Part shown: piece after piece, positions 8,910-15,916 of the stretch | Numbering within the stretch: position 1 is the stretch's first letter | Layout: every line of letters starts with the position of its first letter | Assembly (NCBI GenBank): GCA_035946615.1 | Contig: DASYZB010000152.1 | Coordinates: 1 to 44,668, forward strand | Direction of reading: 5' to 3' | Length of the DNA stretch: 44,668 nt | From: Verrucomicrobiia bacterium | GTDB taxonomy: Bacteria > Verrucomicrobiota > Verrucomicrobiia > Limisphaerales > UBA8199 | The notes under the pieces: generated by a model | Told to the model about the DNA's origin: nothing | Databases searched by the model: none | The model's input: only the letters and a program-made list of their open reading frames with translations | Made by a program: the position numbers and the translations under genes

Positions 8910-8941
8910 TTGACCCTGCACTTAGGTGCAGGGTTTAGCAT
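8910..8941 (+). promoter_or_regulatory. MerR-type operator/promoter of the mer operon
   Basis: A TTGACC -35 box (8910-8915) and a TAGCAT -10 box (8936-8941) are separated by 20 bases, the over-long spacer that MerR-family activators correct. Inside the spacer is a perfect inverted repeat, ACCCTGCAC (8913-8921) TTAG GTGCAGGGT (8926-8934). The -10 ends only 9 bases before the merR ATG, so transcription should begin near 8948 and the merR message would be almost leaderless. The promoter reads into merR itself and everything downstream, so the operon is autoregulated. Confidence 0.85.
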
Positions 8942-8950
8942 CCTTTTAAG

Positions 8951-9376
8951 ATGCAAAGTCAGCCATCGAACGTGGATTTATTGACGATTGGCCGTCTGGC
9001 GCGGCTTGCCGAGGTCGGCGTTCCTACGCTGCGTTTTTACGAGCGCGCAGGCTTGTTGCCAAAAGCAGCGCGCACGGCGTCGAATTATCGCCTGTATCCC
9101 GATGAGGGAGTCGTCCGAATACGGTTTATTCGCCGCGCGCAGCAGCTTGGTTTCACGCTTAATGAGATCAGGGACCTGTTAGCATTGCGGACGAATCGCA
9201 GAACGTCCTGTGCAGAGGTCCGTTCCCGGGCGCACGCGAAAATCACTGATATTAAGGCGCGCATCCGTTCGTTGCGCCGGATGAGCCGAGCGCTGGCGAA
9301 GCTCGCCCGGGAATGCGACGCGCGCTCCAACGGAATCGAGTGTCCGATGCTGAAACATTTGGAAGGCAGGTTCTAG
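8951..9376 (+). CDS. merR: MerR mercury-responsive transcriptional regulator
   Basis: 141 residues. The N-terminal winged helix-turn-helix reads LTIGRLARLAEVGVPTLRFYERAGLL, with YRLYPDEGVVRIRFIRRAQQLGFTLNEI after it, followed by a long dimerisation helix. Three cysteines, Cys87, Cys122 and Cys131, have spacings of 35 and 9 residues, identical to the Hg(II)-binding triad of Tn501 MerR (82, 117, 126). This argues for mercury rather than copper, zinc or lead sensing. Unlike in Tn21-type operons the gene is not divergent but is the first gene of the operon it controls, as in many Gram-positive mer loci. Its TAG stop overlaps the GTG start of the next gene by one base. Confidence 0.93.
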   Translation: MQSQPSNVDLLTIGRLARLAEVGVPTLRFYERAGLLPKAARTASNYRLYPDEGVVRIRFIRRAQQLGFTLNEIRDLLALRTNRRTSCAEVRSRAHAKITDIKARIRSLRRMSRALAKLARECDARSNGIECPMLKHLEGRF

Positions 9377-9990
9377 TGTCAAAAAAAGCGAAGAGACAAG
9401 GCGTTCTCGTGGGAGGCAGCGCGGTTTCCGCAGTAGCCGCATCCCTTTGCTGCCTTGGGCCACTGGCGACGTTGGCGTTCGGGTGGGCAGGATTTGCGGG
9501 CGCGTCGTTCTTGACGAAGTGGCGGCCGGCCTTTCTGGGAGTCACGTTCGCACTGCTCGCTCTCGCCTGGTATCAGACCTACCGCAAGCCAACGAATGCA
9601 GCTTGTGAAAGCTGGCGCTGCGCGATAAAACCAACCGTGAAATGGACCAGGATCATTCTTTGGTTCACAACGGTGTTCGTTCTTGCTACTGCGACTTTTC
9701 CGAACTGGTTCGGAGCCGTTGCCCAGCACCTTGAATCTCGAACGCAAATTTCTTCCGGAATGCCCGTTTCGCAACTCGCCACCCTTCGCGTCAGAGTCCC
9801 ATTGATGGACTGCGATGCCTGTGCGATACTGATTCAAAACAAACTGCGCCAAACGGGCATTCAGAACGCAATCGTGACATTCCGCACCAAGGCAGCCGTG
9901 GTGCGCTATAATCCCGCCGAAGTTACCGCCAGGAATATAATGAACCTAATCGATGAAACCGGGTTCAAAGCTGAGCCCACAACCCCGTAA
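9376..9990 (+). CDS. merT: MerT-MerP fusion, mercuric ion transporter
   Basis: 204 residues from the GTG at 9376, which overlaps the merR stop (TAGTG); the frame is open further upstream but only inside merR. Residues 10-110 are MerT-like with three membrane helices; the first carries the adjacent Cys25-Cys26 pair in SLCCLGPL that receives Hg(II), and Cys77 and Cys82 lie in the loop after helix 2. Residues about 135-200 form an HMA domain with C146-D-A-C149 (CxxC) in VPLMDCDACA, ending in DETGFKAE, equivalent to MerP. The fusion therefore combines the periplasmic Hg scavenger and the membrane uptake protein in one chain. Four bases separate its stop from the next ATG. Confidence 0.9.
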   Translation: MSKKAKRQGVLVGGSAVSAVAASLCCLGPLATLAFGWAGFAGASFLTKWRPAFLGVTFALLALAWYQTYRKPTNAACESWRCAIKPTVKWTRIILWFTTVFVLATATFPNWFGAVAQHLESRTQISSGMPVSQLATLRVRVPLMDCDACAILIQNKLRQTGIQNAIVTFRTKAAVVRYNPAEVTARNIMNLIDETGFKAEPTTP

Positions 9991-9994
9991 TAAA

Positions 9995-10729
9995 ATGAAA
10001 GACAAATATCGAACAGCCGTCATGCGTGCGGTGCTCGTTGCCGCATCAACTTATCTCGCTTGCTTTCAGACAGCCCTCTGCGCGGACATAGCCCAAAGTT
10101 CCGCCCCAGCCACAAGCTCCGAACATGAAAGAGGAATGCTCAACCCCGATCGGGTTAGCTTTTACGAGGTGCCTCTGGTGTGTCCTGCAGCGCCACAAAT
10201 TGGCTGCGGCAGCGCCTCCAAGCCGCTCCTGCTCAGCCTCGAGCACAGCGGTGTCGTGTCGGAAGCATGGCTAAACCGCGCGGGAACCATTTTGGCTGTT
10301 GTCTGGAACGAGCAATCGAAAGCCCGAGAGCGGGCCAAAACGCTCAAGGCGATTCTTGAGCAAAAAGAGATGACGGCGAAGAAACTTACCGGGGATGCTG
10401 AAAAACAGGCACTCAAAGATTTTCAGTCCGGAAATGCCTGGTATCGCGGCGCCGGCGTGGACCGCCTTAGCGAGGAAGAAGCCGGAATTATGGCGGGCAG
10501 ATTGATTCGAAAGATTCGCACCGTGGTCACGTTAACCGGTCCAAACAGCAAAGCCATGCAGCAGCAATTCACCGAGATTCTCACACGCCGGCTGACGGGT
10601 GGGTTGCCGGACCGGGATTCGACTGAGAAAGAAATCCTGAAGATATGCCGGCAGTACCTCAATGAACAAGAGGTGAGTCAATTGCAGGAGGCTTTGAAGG
10701 GCTTTCGCCCGAATAGGGACGAGCCTTGA
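9995..10729 (+). CDS. Exported protein of the mer operon, possible divergent HMA fold
   Basis: 244 residues from the ATG at 9995 (an in-frame ATG at 9953 lies inside merTP). A signal peptide ends near LCA-D (residue 30). I do not recognise a named family. Residues 55-125 can be drawn as strand (SFYEVPLV), Cys63, seven residues, Cys71, helix (SKPLLLSLEHSG), strand (VSEAWLNRAG), strand (TILAVVWNE), helix (ERAKTLKAILEQ). This is the order of an HMA-type ferredoxin-like domain, with the two cysteines at the metal-site position but spaced C-x7-C instead of CxxC. The remainder (130-244) is helical and charged, with one further cysteine (218). Position between merTP and an Fe-S metallochaperone, with 4-base and 1-base junctions, supports a role in mercury or soft-metal binding at the envelope. 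That function is inference. Confidence 0.8.
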   Translation: MKDKYRTAVMRAVLVAASTYLACFQTALCADIAQSSAPATSSEHERGMLNPDRVSFYEVPLVCPAAPQIGCGSASKPLLLSLEHSGVVSEAWLNRAGTILAVVWNEQSKARERAKTLKAILEQKEMTAKKLTGDAEKQALKDFQSGNAWYRGAGVDRLSEEEAGIMAGRLIRKIRTVVTLTGPNSKAMQQQFTEILTRRLTGGLPDRDSTEKEILKICRQYLNEQEVSQLQEALKGFRPNRDEP

Positions 10730-11331
10730 TGGGTCTGTATGGGTTTATGTCGAATTGCTGCATAAATAATCCAGAGACCCCGGCAGCCAGCAGGGCCGGC
10801 AAATGCCCTGAATGCAGCGACCTGGGGACCCGAGTCGCAACAATCACTCTCAAGCACATCGTGAAACCGAGCTTTCTCGACGTTGCCAGTAGGCCCGGCT
10901 TCCTCTTCTGCCCTTCACCAAACTGTGGAACGGTTTACTTCCATCCGGATGGCGAACGATTCAGTAAAGGCGACTTGCGGGTGCGGGTTGGGCTCAAGGA
11001 GACGGAGGACCCCGTTATGCTCTGCTATTGTTTTGGCTTTACCGAAGCGATGGTGATTGAGGAAATCGATGCAACCGGCGATTGCGATATCGCGCAACGC
11101 ATCGCGTCGAGAGTCAGGGCAGGGGACTGCGCTTGCGAAGTGCGCAATCCACAGGGCTCATGCTGCCTGGGAACTGTTAGGGCAGCGGTGAAGCGATTGA
11201 AGGCCGCCAGGCTTCCTTTTGAAGCCAGGCCTGCAGCCGTTTCGGATCAAACTCTCAACAGCGGAACCGCAGCTAAGCTTCAGCTTCTGGCATTTGTGGC
11301 TATCCTGGGAGCAGGAGTTTTCGCTGCGTGA
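10729..11331 (+). CDS. CopZ N-domain-like Fe-S/Zn metallochaperone
   Basis: 200 residues from the ATG at 10729, which overlaps the preceding TGA by one base; the ATG at 10747 is an alternative and would give an MSNCC start. Thirteen cysteines are visible: C10-C11, C26-x2-C29, C61-x4-C66, C99-x-C101, C119, C134-x-C136 and C145-C146. The first sets resemble the Zn site and the later ones (CYCFGFT ... GDCACEVRNPQGSCCLG) the BFD-like [2Fe-2S] site of the N-terminal domain of Archaeoglobus CopZ, here without the C-terminal HMA domain. A hydrophobic tail (about 184-200) may anchor it in the membrane. Similar proteins occur in mer operons. It could pass electrons to or exchange metal with the Mer transporter. 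Confidence 0.8.
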   Translation: MGLYGFMSNCCINNPETPAASRAGKCPECSDLGTRVATITLKHIVKPSFLDVASRPGFLFCPSPNCGTVYFHPDGERFSKGDLRVRVGLKETEDPVMLCYCFGFTEAMVIEEIDATGDCDIAQRIASRVRAGDCACEVRNPQGSCCLGTVRAAVKRLKAARLPFEARPAAVSDQTLNSGTAAKLQLLAFVAILGAGVFAA

Positions 11332-11422
11332 GGGCATCCGGCCTGCAAAGGAGGCAGGTCGAGAATGGATTTTTTTTCGGGGGCACCCGGTTCGGGTCGG
11401 CGAGAGAGGGGAGGCGATTTGT

Positions 11423-11462
11423 GGTGACCATTGGTGACCATTGGTGACAACAGGTGACGTCT
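11423..11462. repeat. Four-copy 10-bp GGTGAC repeat
   Basis: GGTGAC recurs at 11423, 11433, 11443 and 11453, exactly 10 bases apart. The first two units are GGTGACCATT, the third GGTGACAACA and the fourth GGTGACGTCT. It lies about 90 bases downstream of the last mer-operon gene. No protein or hairpin explains it. Confidence 0.75.
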
Positions 11463-11545
11463 GGCTACAGGAAGGCTGAGAGTGTCCAAAAAGTGGATAG
11501 CCAGGGAAGGGAGAGGGGAGGGGGGAGTGTTTAGGTGCTACAGGG

Positions 11546-11645
11546 CGTTACACCGTTACAACCCGCATAAAACCGAGGCATTATGAAGATCAAACCGTTA
11601 CAAGGGCGTTACAAAGGCGTTACAAGACGTTCCAAGGCGTTACAA
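11546..11645. repeat. CGTTACAA repeats with 10-11 base phasing
   Basis: CGTTACA(A) starts at 11546, 11554, 11596, 11607, 11618 and 11638, with a CGTTCCAA variant at 11628. The last five are spaced 11, 11, 10 and 10 bases apart, so they lie on one face of the helix. The array looks like protein-binding iterons or a decayed tandem repeat; no replication gene is near. Confidence 0.7.
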
Positions 11646-12010
11646 GATATCCCCGAGCGCTGAAAGCGCGATTCATCCGGGCGATTTCAGTCCCAGAGAT
11701 ATCTCTCGTCGAATTCGAGGTGGTATCAAACCACAGAGGCGCGCAGATACAGAGGTTTGGAAAAGAGCCGCAAGCGGGGCCCAAAATACAGAGGCAGAGG
11801 CCAACACCGCCAACACCGCAGGTCCTTGCGCGGTCAGGCCTTAAGGTTTAGGCTGCCGGCAGGCAATCCGGCTGATGCATGGTGCCCGCGATCTAGACCA
11901 TCGATTAATTCAACCGCCGGGAGCAGAGGCAGCAGAGGCTCGGTCAGAGGATAAGCATCGTCCCACCTATCGACTCGACACTCGTTCAAGGCGCCCGTTC
12001 GCCGCAAAGG

Positions 12011-12429
12011 TCACTTTGTGGATTCGGCGCGATAAGCCTGCAGCTCCTTGGCCGTAGCCGGGGCGGGCCAAACCGCATCGTTGCGGTCCCAAATCATTCG
12101 TGAGTTGGTTTTGCCCGGACGCAAGCTGGCATCGCCACCATCGTCCTTGCCGTCTTCACCCACTGAATAGAGCACAAAACCGCCTGTGGGGAGCGGACGA
12201 AACTTGATTGGCTTGCCATCCATGTAGTCCACCGGGATGGAGCGAAGGAATTCAGGCGCGAGAGCATCGAGCGACTGGGGCGGTCCACCGTGGCGGAGCG
12301 CAAAGCGCTTTAACGCACGTGCTCCATCGTTGTAAACAAGGGCACCAGCAGGGTGATCAGCACCACCGCCAACAGCAGTCGATGCCGCCCGAGCCAGGCG
12401 CCAAGCTTCTGGAGCGAGTTGCGGTTCAT
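12011..12429 (-). pseudogene. Frameshifted remnant of a membrane-anchored protein
   Basis: Two pieces in different frames. From the ATG at 12429, MNRNSLQKLGAWLGRHR and a membrane helix (LLLAVVLITLLVPLF) run to a stop at 12310. In another frame, ending at 12011, is ALKRFALRHGGPPQSLDALAPEFL, then IPVDYMDGKPIKFRPL and LYSVGEDGKDDGGDA. The second piece matches the C-terminal pattern of planctomycete/verrucomicrobial proteins (a residue run on 'sloping' lists of DxxDGxPLxY and YSVGxDGxDDGG), which normally sit several hundred residues after the membrane anchor. The likely history is a large internal deletion plus a frameshift. It could instead be two independent short genes, but that is less likely. 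Confidence 0.55.
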
Positions 12430-13032
12430 TCGAGGGCATCGTGTCCTGCCGGGAAATCCAATGGAGGGCGTGAGCAGAAGCGCGGTTACGCATTGATGGA
12501 GCAGGCTAAACCAGTGTACTGGGAAAAGCAATCGGCGCAGGGCCACAGAGGCCACAGACCAGAGACACGAGAATCCGAACCTGCTGACGGGAGGGCGGAT
12601 AAATCTACGTCTGCGATTCGATGGTGTGGAACCTGGCGTTGACTGCGCTGAAAAAGATGGCCGTGCAAACGGGATTTGTTGCTGAGCTCGGGTTGGAGCG
12701 TTCGCGCGGGAGATGCTAGGCATCCGTCGTCAGATTGGGCTCAGTCAGTGGCGTCCATGGGGCATTGCAGATAATCTCACTCGTTGACGAACGCGAGACT
12801 TTGTTCAATTGGGTGATGCGTCTGGAACGACCTACGGTTTGACCCCGACGCTTAGCGCAACGAACTGCGCCCGCACGGAATGGTCCCGAAAACTGGTTTA
12901 CTTCCGCAACACAACCCCGCCATACTGTCATCCGTGAAGATTCTCTTGACGGCAAAAGTAAATCCTCCTCGACTTCGCCAGAGACACAGGGTCACCTACG
13001 GCGCCAGGCACGACTGTCCTGCATGGCTTCCT
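12430..13032. other. Gene-free stretch
   Basis: No supportable gene in about 600 bases. An open frame on the minus strand at 12716-12955 has no recognisable features. A CCACAGAGGCCACAGA word occurs at 12543, related to the purine-rich repeats elsewhere in the window. Together with the remnant at 12011-12429 this looks like decaying DNA. Confidence 0.55.
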
Positions 13033-14046
13033 TCAATGCCCTTGGCCACTTTCAACCTGCGACACAGGGCGGAAGAAGCGTTTGACCCAAAACAGATAAC
13101 CCAGAACCGGGAGCATCCAAAGCACAGAGTTCCACAACATGAACTTGCTCGAAATCCATCCCTGGCGGCGGATAAGGTCAATTTGCGCCTCGGGGTAGCC
13201 CATCCTTCGATACAGCTCCAGGATGTCCAGGTGCAGGAAGGAAATAACATTTGAGAGGCCGAAGACGATCAGAACGGCCACCAGCGCCCACAATCCGGCG
13301 ATTTTGAGCCGATACCACAGCAGGCCAAGCCAAAACCAAAGGCCCGCCAGGACGAGTGCTAGCAGTGTTCCCGGCAGACGTGAAACGATTGTTCCGAAAA
13401 CCGGCAGCACACCGCCGTAGGCTAACGGGAACAACAGCATTGAGACAGAACCCAGCCACAGAAAGCACGCAACCCCCAGCACAGGCAGCGGGCAGGCATC
13501 GGTCCAGCGGCGCAACGGATCGCGCGCCTCGCACGTGGCCTTCACGTGGCAACTTTGGTAAAAGAATACGAGTACCCCTGGCAGCGCCAACATGAACACC
13601 GTGAGGAACACCATCTGGACAACGACAATGACGACGAGCGCTACAGGGGGCAATGCAGGGCCAGTGGCGGCTGAGGCACGGAGGATGCGGGGCATGAGAA
13701 AGGCCATCAACGGAACGGCTATCACACCGACGCATAACCAGCCCCAGGCAAGTATCAGCAGCAGTGCCCGCGCCCAGCGGCGGCATTGGATGGAGCCAAC
13801 GCCGAGCCACACAAAGACGGCAGCCATCCCTACGTAAACAAGTATGCCGGGAAGCAGTATTCTGCTGTTGAGCGCGCCCGATGTTCGAGAAAGCATCAAT
13901 TGTCCGAGAACCATAAAACCGACCATCAGCAAGCACAGGGCTCCCAGCACGATTTCGAGGATGCCAAAGACTACAAGACCGGTGTGGCGATCTTTATATT
14001 GCGGCGGAACGGGAGGAATATCCTGGAAGGGAGCGTTCTGATTCAC
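13033..14046 (-). CDS. Multispanning membrane protein of unknown function
   Basis: 337 residues with seven or so hydrophobic segments: about 23-47, 62-82, 90-118, 132-160, 185-215, 222-245 and 250-270, with a last one near 305-325. The N-terminus is a short Pro-rich cytosolic tail (IPPVPPQYKDRHTG), which is common in bacterial membrane proteins of this kind. Two cysteines flank a loop (SCHVKATCEARDPLRRWTDACPLP). I recognise no transporter or enzyme signature. It stands alone on the minus strand, separated from its neighbours by about 300 and 600 bases. Confidence 0.75.
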   Translation of the reverse strand: MNQNAPFQDIPPVPPQYKDRHTGLVVFGILEIVLGALCLLMVGFMVLGQLMLSRTSGALNSRILLPGILVYVGMAAVFVWLGVGSIQCRRWARALLLILAWGWLCVGVIAVPLMAFLMPRILRASAATGPALPPVALVVIVVVQMVFLTVFMLALPGVLVFFYQSCHVKATCEARDPLRRWTDACPLPVLGVACFLWLGSVSMLLFPLAYGGVLPVFGTIVSRLPGTLLALVLAGLWFWLGLLWYRLKIAGLWALVAVLIVFGLSNVISFLHLDILELYRRMGYPEAQIDLIRRQGWISSKFMLWNSVLWMLPVLGYLFWVKRFFRPVSQVESGQGH

Positions 14047-14336
14047 GTGCCCAGCCTACGAAGTCAACCCGGATGGTCAAGGTTGAATCGAGCCTATCAC
14101 TCGCCAGGTTCTTCGCCGGCCGGCCCGCGGCAGGAGCAACATGACACCCCCCAATCGGAGGTGCAGCGGATCGGAGCCTTCCAGTTGTCCATTAGACACC
14201 GCTCGGGAGCCATCGAACAAATCAACAGCGGAAGAACACCGCAAGGTCGGCTGTCATGCCATTGTCTGGCTCCTGGTCACAACATCGGCTTAACCAGAGC
14301 GTGGCTGCCCCTCGGATGCCAGTCTCCACGGAGGGG

Positions 14337-15170
14337 CTACCATTCGATATAATCAAGCCTGTCCCGCTCCGCCGCCCATGCCTTTGCCTTCATCTGCTCT
14401 GTCAGGAGCTTCGTGGGCTCATGGTTAGGTCGAAACAAGTATTGAACCCAGATAGGAGGATGATGCTCATCCAAACGCATCGAACCATTTTCCCACTCAA
14501 AAAACCGATGCACCCAAAACGCGTGATAGCGACCCTCTTTACCCTTCGCAGGACAAAACGTCGTGTGCATGAATCGGAATGTTTTGGTGGTCGGGTCTAT
14601 CACCAAAGAATGACGCCCCAACCCCCAACCATGAACTCTCGTAAACCGATACCCGTTTGTTCCTTCTGAGAAGGCGAACACGCCTAGAGCCTGCTCTCCA
14701 CCAATGCCGCAGGCTGTTGTCGGCTTTATCGCAAAGAAGTCTGGGACGCCATCACCGTTGAAATCGCCCGAATACACCGCAGCCAAGTAAGGGCCAAGAA
14801 CAAAATCGTTGTAAGTTTTGTAAACCTCGCCGTTCGGTAACCGCACGACCACGGTAGCAAAATCTGCATCTGGGTCATGGACTTCCTGCATTGTGGGGAA
14901 TTTCTTTGGGAATGCGGGATGGCCCCAAATGTTCAAGTTGGTGTCTATCTCGACGTAGCGAACAGTCGGCAGGGAAGGCCAAGGCTGACCGTGCAGAGAT
15001 GGGACGTAATCCGCCACCAAAGTTGGCCAAGGTTCAACGCCGTTCGTGCCACCGGGCGAAAGCGACTTGTTAACCGTGGCTTGGCCCCATGCCCCGACAG
15101 GCGACAGCAGAAAACCCAACAGGCAGGTCACCGTGTAGGACCGAGACCAGAACGAAGATGGCTGGCTCAT
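14337..15170 (-). CDS. Secreted protein with one FG-GAP-like Ca-binding loop
   Basis: 277 residues. A signal peptide spans residues 1-30 (hydrophobic core YTVTCLLGFLLSPVGAWG, cleavage after GQA or nearby). Residues about 138-150 contain YSGDFNGDGVPDFFAI, a single DxNxDGxxD Ca-binding loop of the FG-GAP/VCBS type; the rest (GWGLGRHSLVIDPTTKTFRFM, HHPPIWVQYLFRPNHEPTKLL) is not familiar. It lies 16 bases after the small protein gene of the adjacent recombinase remnant and may be cargo of that element. Function unknown. Confidence 0.65.
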   Translation of the reverse strand: MSQPSSFWSRSYTVTCLLGFLLSPVGAWGQATVNKSLSPGGTNGVEPWPTLVADYVPSLHGQPWPSLPTVRYVEIDTNLNIWGHPAFPKKFPTMQEVHDPDADFATVVVRLPNGEVYKTYNDFVLGPYLAAVYSGDFNGDGVPDFFAIKPTTACGIGGEQALGVFAFSEGTNGYRFTRVHGWGLGRHSLVIDPTTKTFRFMHTTFCPAKGKEGRYHAFWVHRFFEWENGSMRLDEHHPPIWVQYLFRPNHEPTKLLTEQMKAKAWAAERDRLDYIEW

Positions 15171-15186
15171 TTCTCGCCTCTCGGAA

Positions 15187-15372
15187 TCAGGGAGGCCCGA
15201 ACGTCCCCGCTGTTGCTGATGACCCTGCCGCTGCGTGTGTGCGTTCTTCGGGGGGGGCGTACCAGCCCAACAACGAACCTGAGGGGTCCGTGATGGTCTC
15301 TCGATAGTCGTTTACCTGCTGCTGATAGGCAATCGTCTTGCCGCTGGCGTCTCTGATTATCTCGGTCTTCAT
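15187..15372 (-). CDS. Small mobile-element-associated protein
   Basis: 61 residues beginning MKTEIIRDASGKTIAYQQQV and containing DPSGSLLGWYAPPEERTH. The pattern of a short 'MKTxIIRDxxGKxIGY ... GxxLGWY' protein is one I associate with small genes next to resolvases in environmental bacteria; the C-terminus here diverges into low-complexity TAGTFGPP, suggesting truncation or frame change. Its ATG overlaps the stop of the resolvase fragment by 4 bases (ATGA). Function unknown. Confidence 0.5.
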   Translation of the reverse strand: MKTEIIRDASGKTIAYQQQVNDYRETITDPSGSLLGWYAPPEERTHAAAGSSATAGTFGPP

Positions 15373-15605
15373 TTCCGTATCCTTTTTACCACGGCCTTCG
15401 CCTTGAGCAACTTGAATACGCTGGAGACGGGCATTCTTAACTCCCGAGAGATTTCACGGATGCCCTTGCCTTGCTCCCGTAGTTCCAATACGTCGGCGCG
15501 CCGACGCTGAAGGGTAGCGGGTCGGCCCAGCGTCACGCCCTTGGCTTTCGCCGCCGCAAGGCCCGAGTTGACCCGCTCACGGATGGCCCCTCTTCTGGAT
15601 TCCAC
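15369..15605 (-). pseudogene. Serine resolvase/invertase, C-terminal remnant
   Basis: 78 residues from a GTG. Residues 8-30 (IRERVNSGLAAAKAKGVTLGRPA) are the end of the E-helix region of resolvase/invertase proteins, and the rest (ELREQGKGIREISRELRMPVSSVFKLL) is the Hin/gamma-delta-type helix-turn-helix. The catalytic N-terminal domain with its serine is missing; in a second frame just upstream one can read CEFERW, which resembles the normal 'AEFER' lead-in, so a frameshift or truncation removed the first 100 or so residues. It cannot be an active recombinase. Confidence 0.8.
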
Positions 15606-15916
15606 CGCTCGAACTCGCAGCGGGTGATGCCGTCAGCCGTAACTCCAATTGCGTGAGAGTGTTCCTTGGCTACAGGAATAAATACAACGCCGCCGCCGAA
15701 GGATGCAGAAATATTTTCGGCTGGTTGCCGAGCCGACTCGGAATGGGGCTATCGAACTGCCACGGTTGCTCCCCATACGTATGCAAATGTCGCCGCCTAT
15801 GAGAATCTGGCCCCGCCTGTTAAACGGCTATGGGCACCCCGAGCGGGAAGGTGACCTTCGATTGTTCAGACACACTCCCAGCCGCCCAGGGTAGTGGGGA
15901 AGATAGGCAAACTGGG
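15606..15916. other. Gap between resolvase remnant and serine recombinase
   Basis: About 310 bases with no gene I can support. Short open frames on the plus strand (15666-15854, 15703-15894) show no domain or start signal. The left part may contain residual resolvase coding sequence in broken frames. Confidence 0.5.

Larger units (their letters stand above)
11332..12010. other. Gene-free stretch with short repeats
   Basis: I find no supportable gene in these 679 bases. It holds two arrays of 10-11-base repeats (listed separately) and several scattered AGAGG-rich words: CACAGAGG at 11732, ACAGAGG at 11749 and 11788, CAGAGG at 11924 and 11933. The composition varies abruptly (G-rich near 11505-11530, purine-rich after 11730), as expected of decayed or repeat-built DNA. 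Confidence 0.6.

Noticed and set aside
9313-9375. Start of the MerT protein at the ATG at 9313
   Set aside because: This ATG lies within merR and would give an unnatural N-terminus; GTG at 9376 overlaps the merR stop and begins just before the first membrane helix.
11423-11645. CRISPR array
   Set aside because: The repeats are 8-10 bases long with no unique spacers and there is no cas gene nearby.
12716-12955. 79-residue open frame on the minus strand
   Set aside because: No start signal, no domain, no conservation visible; in a decayed gap.
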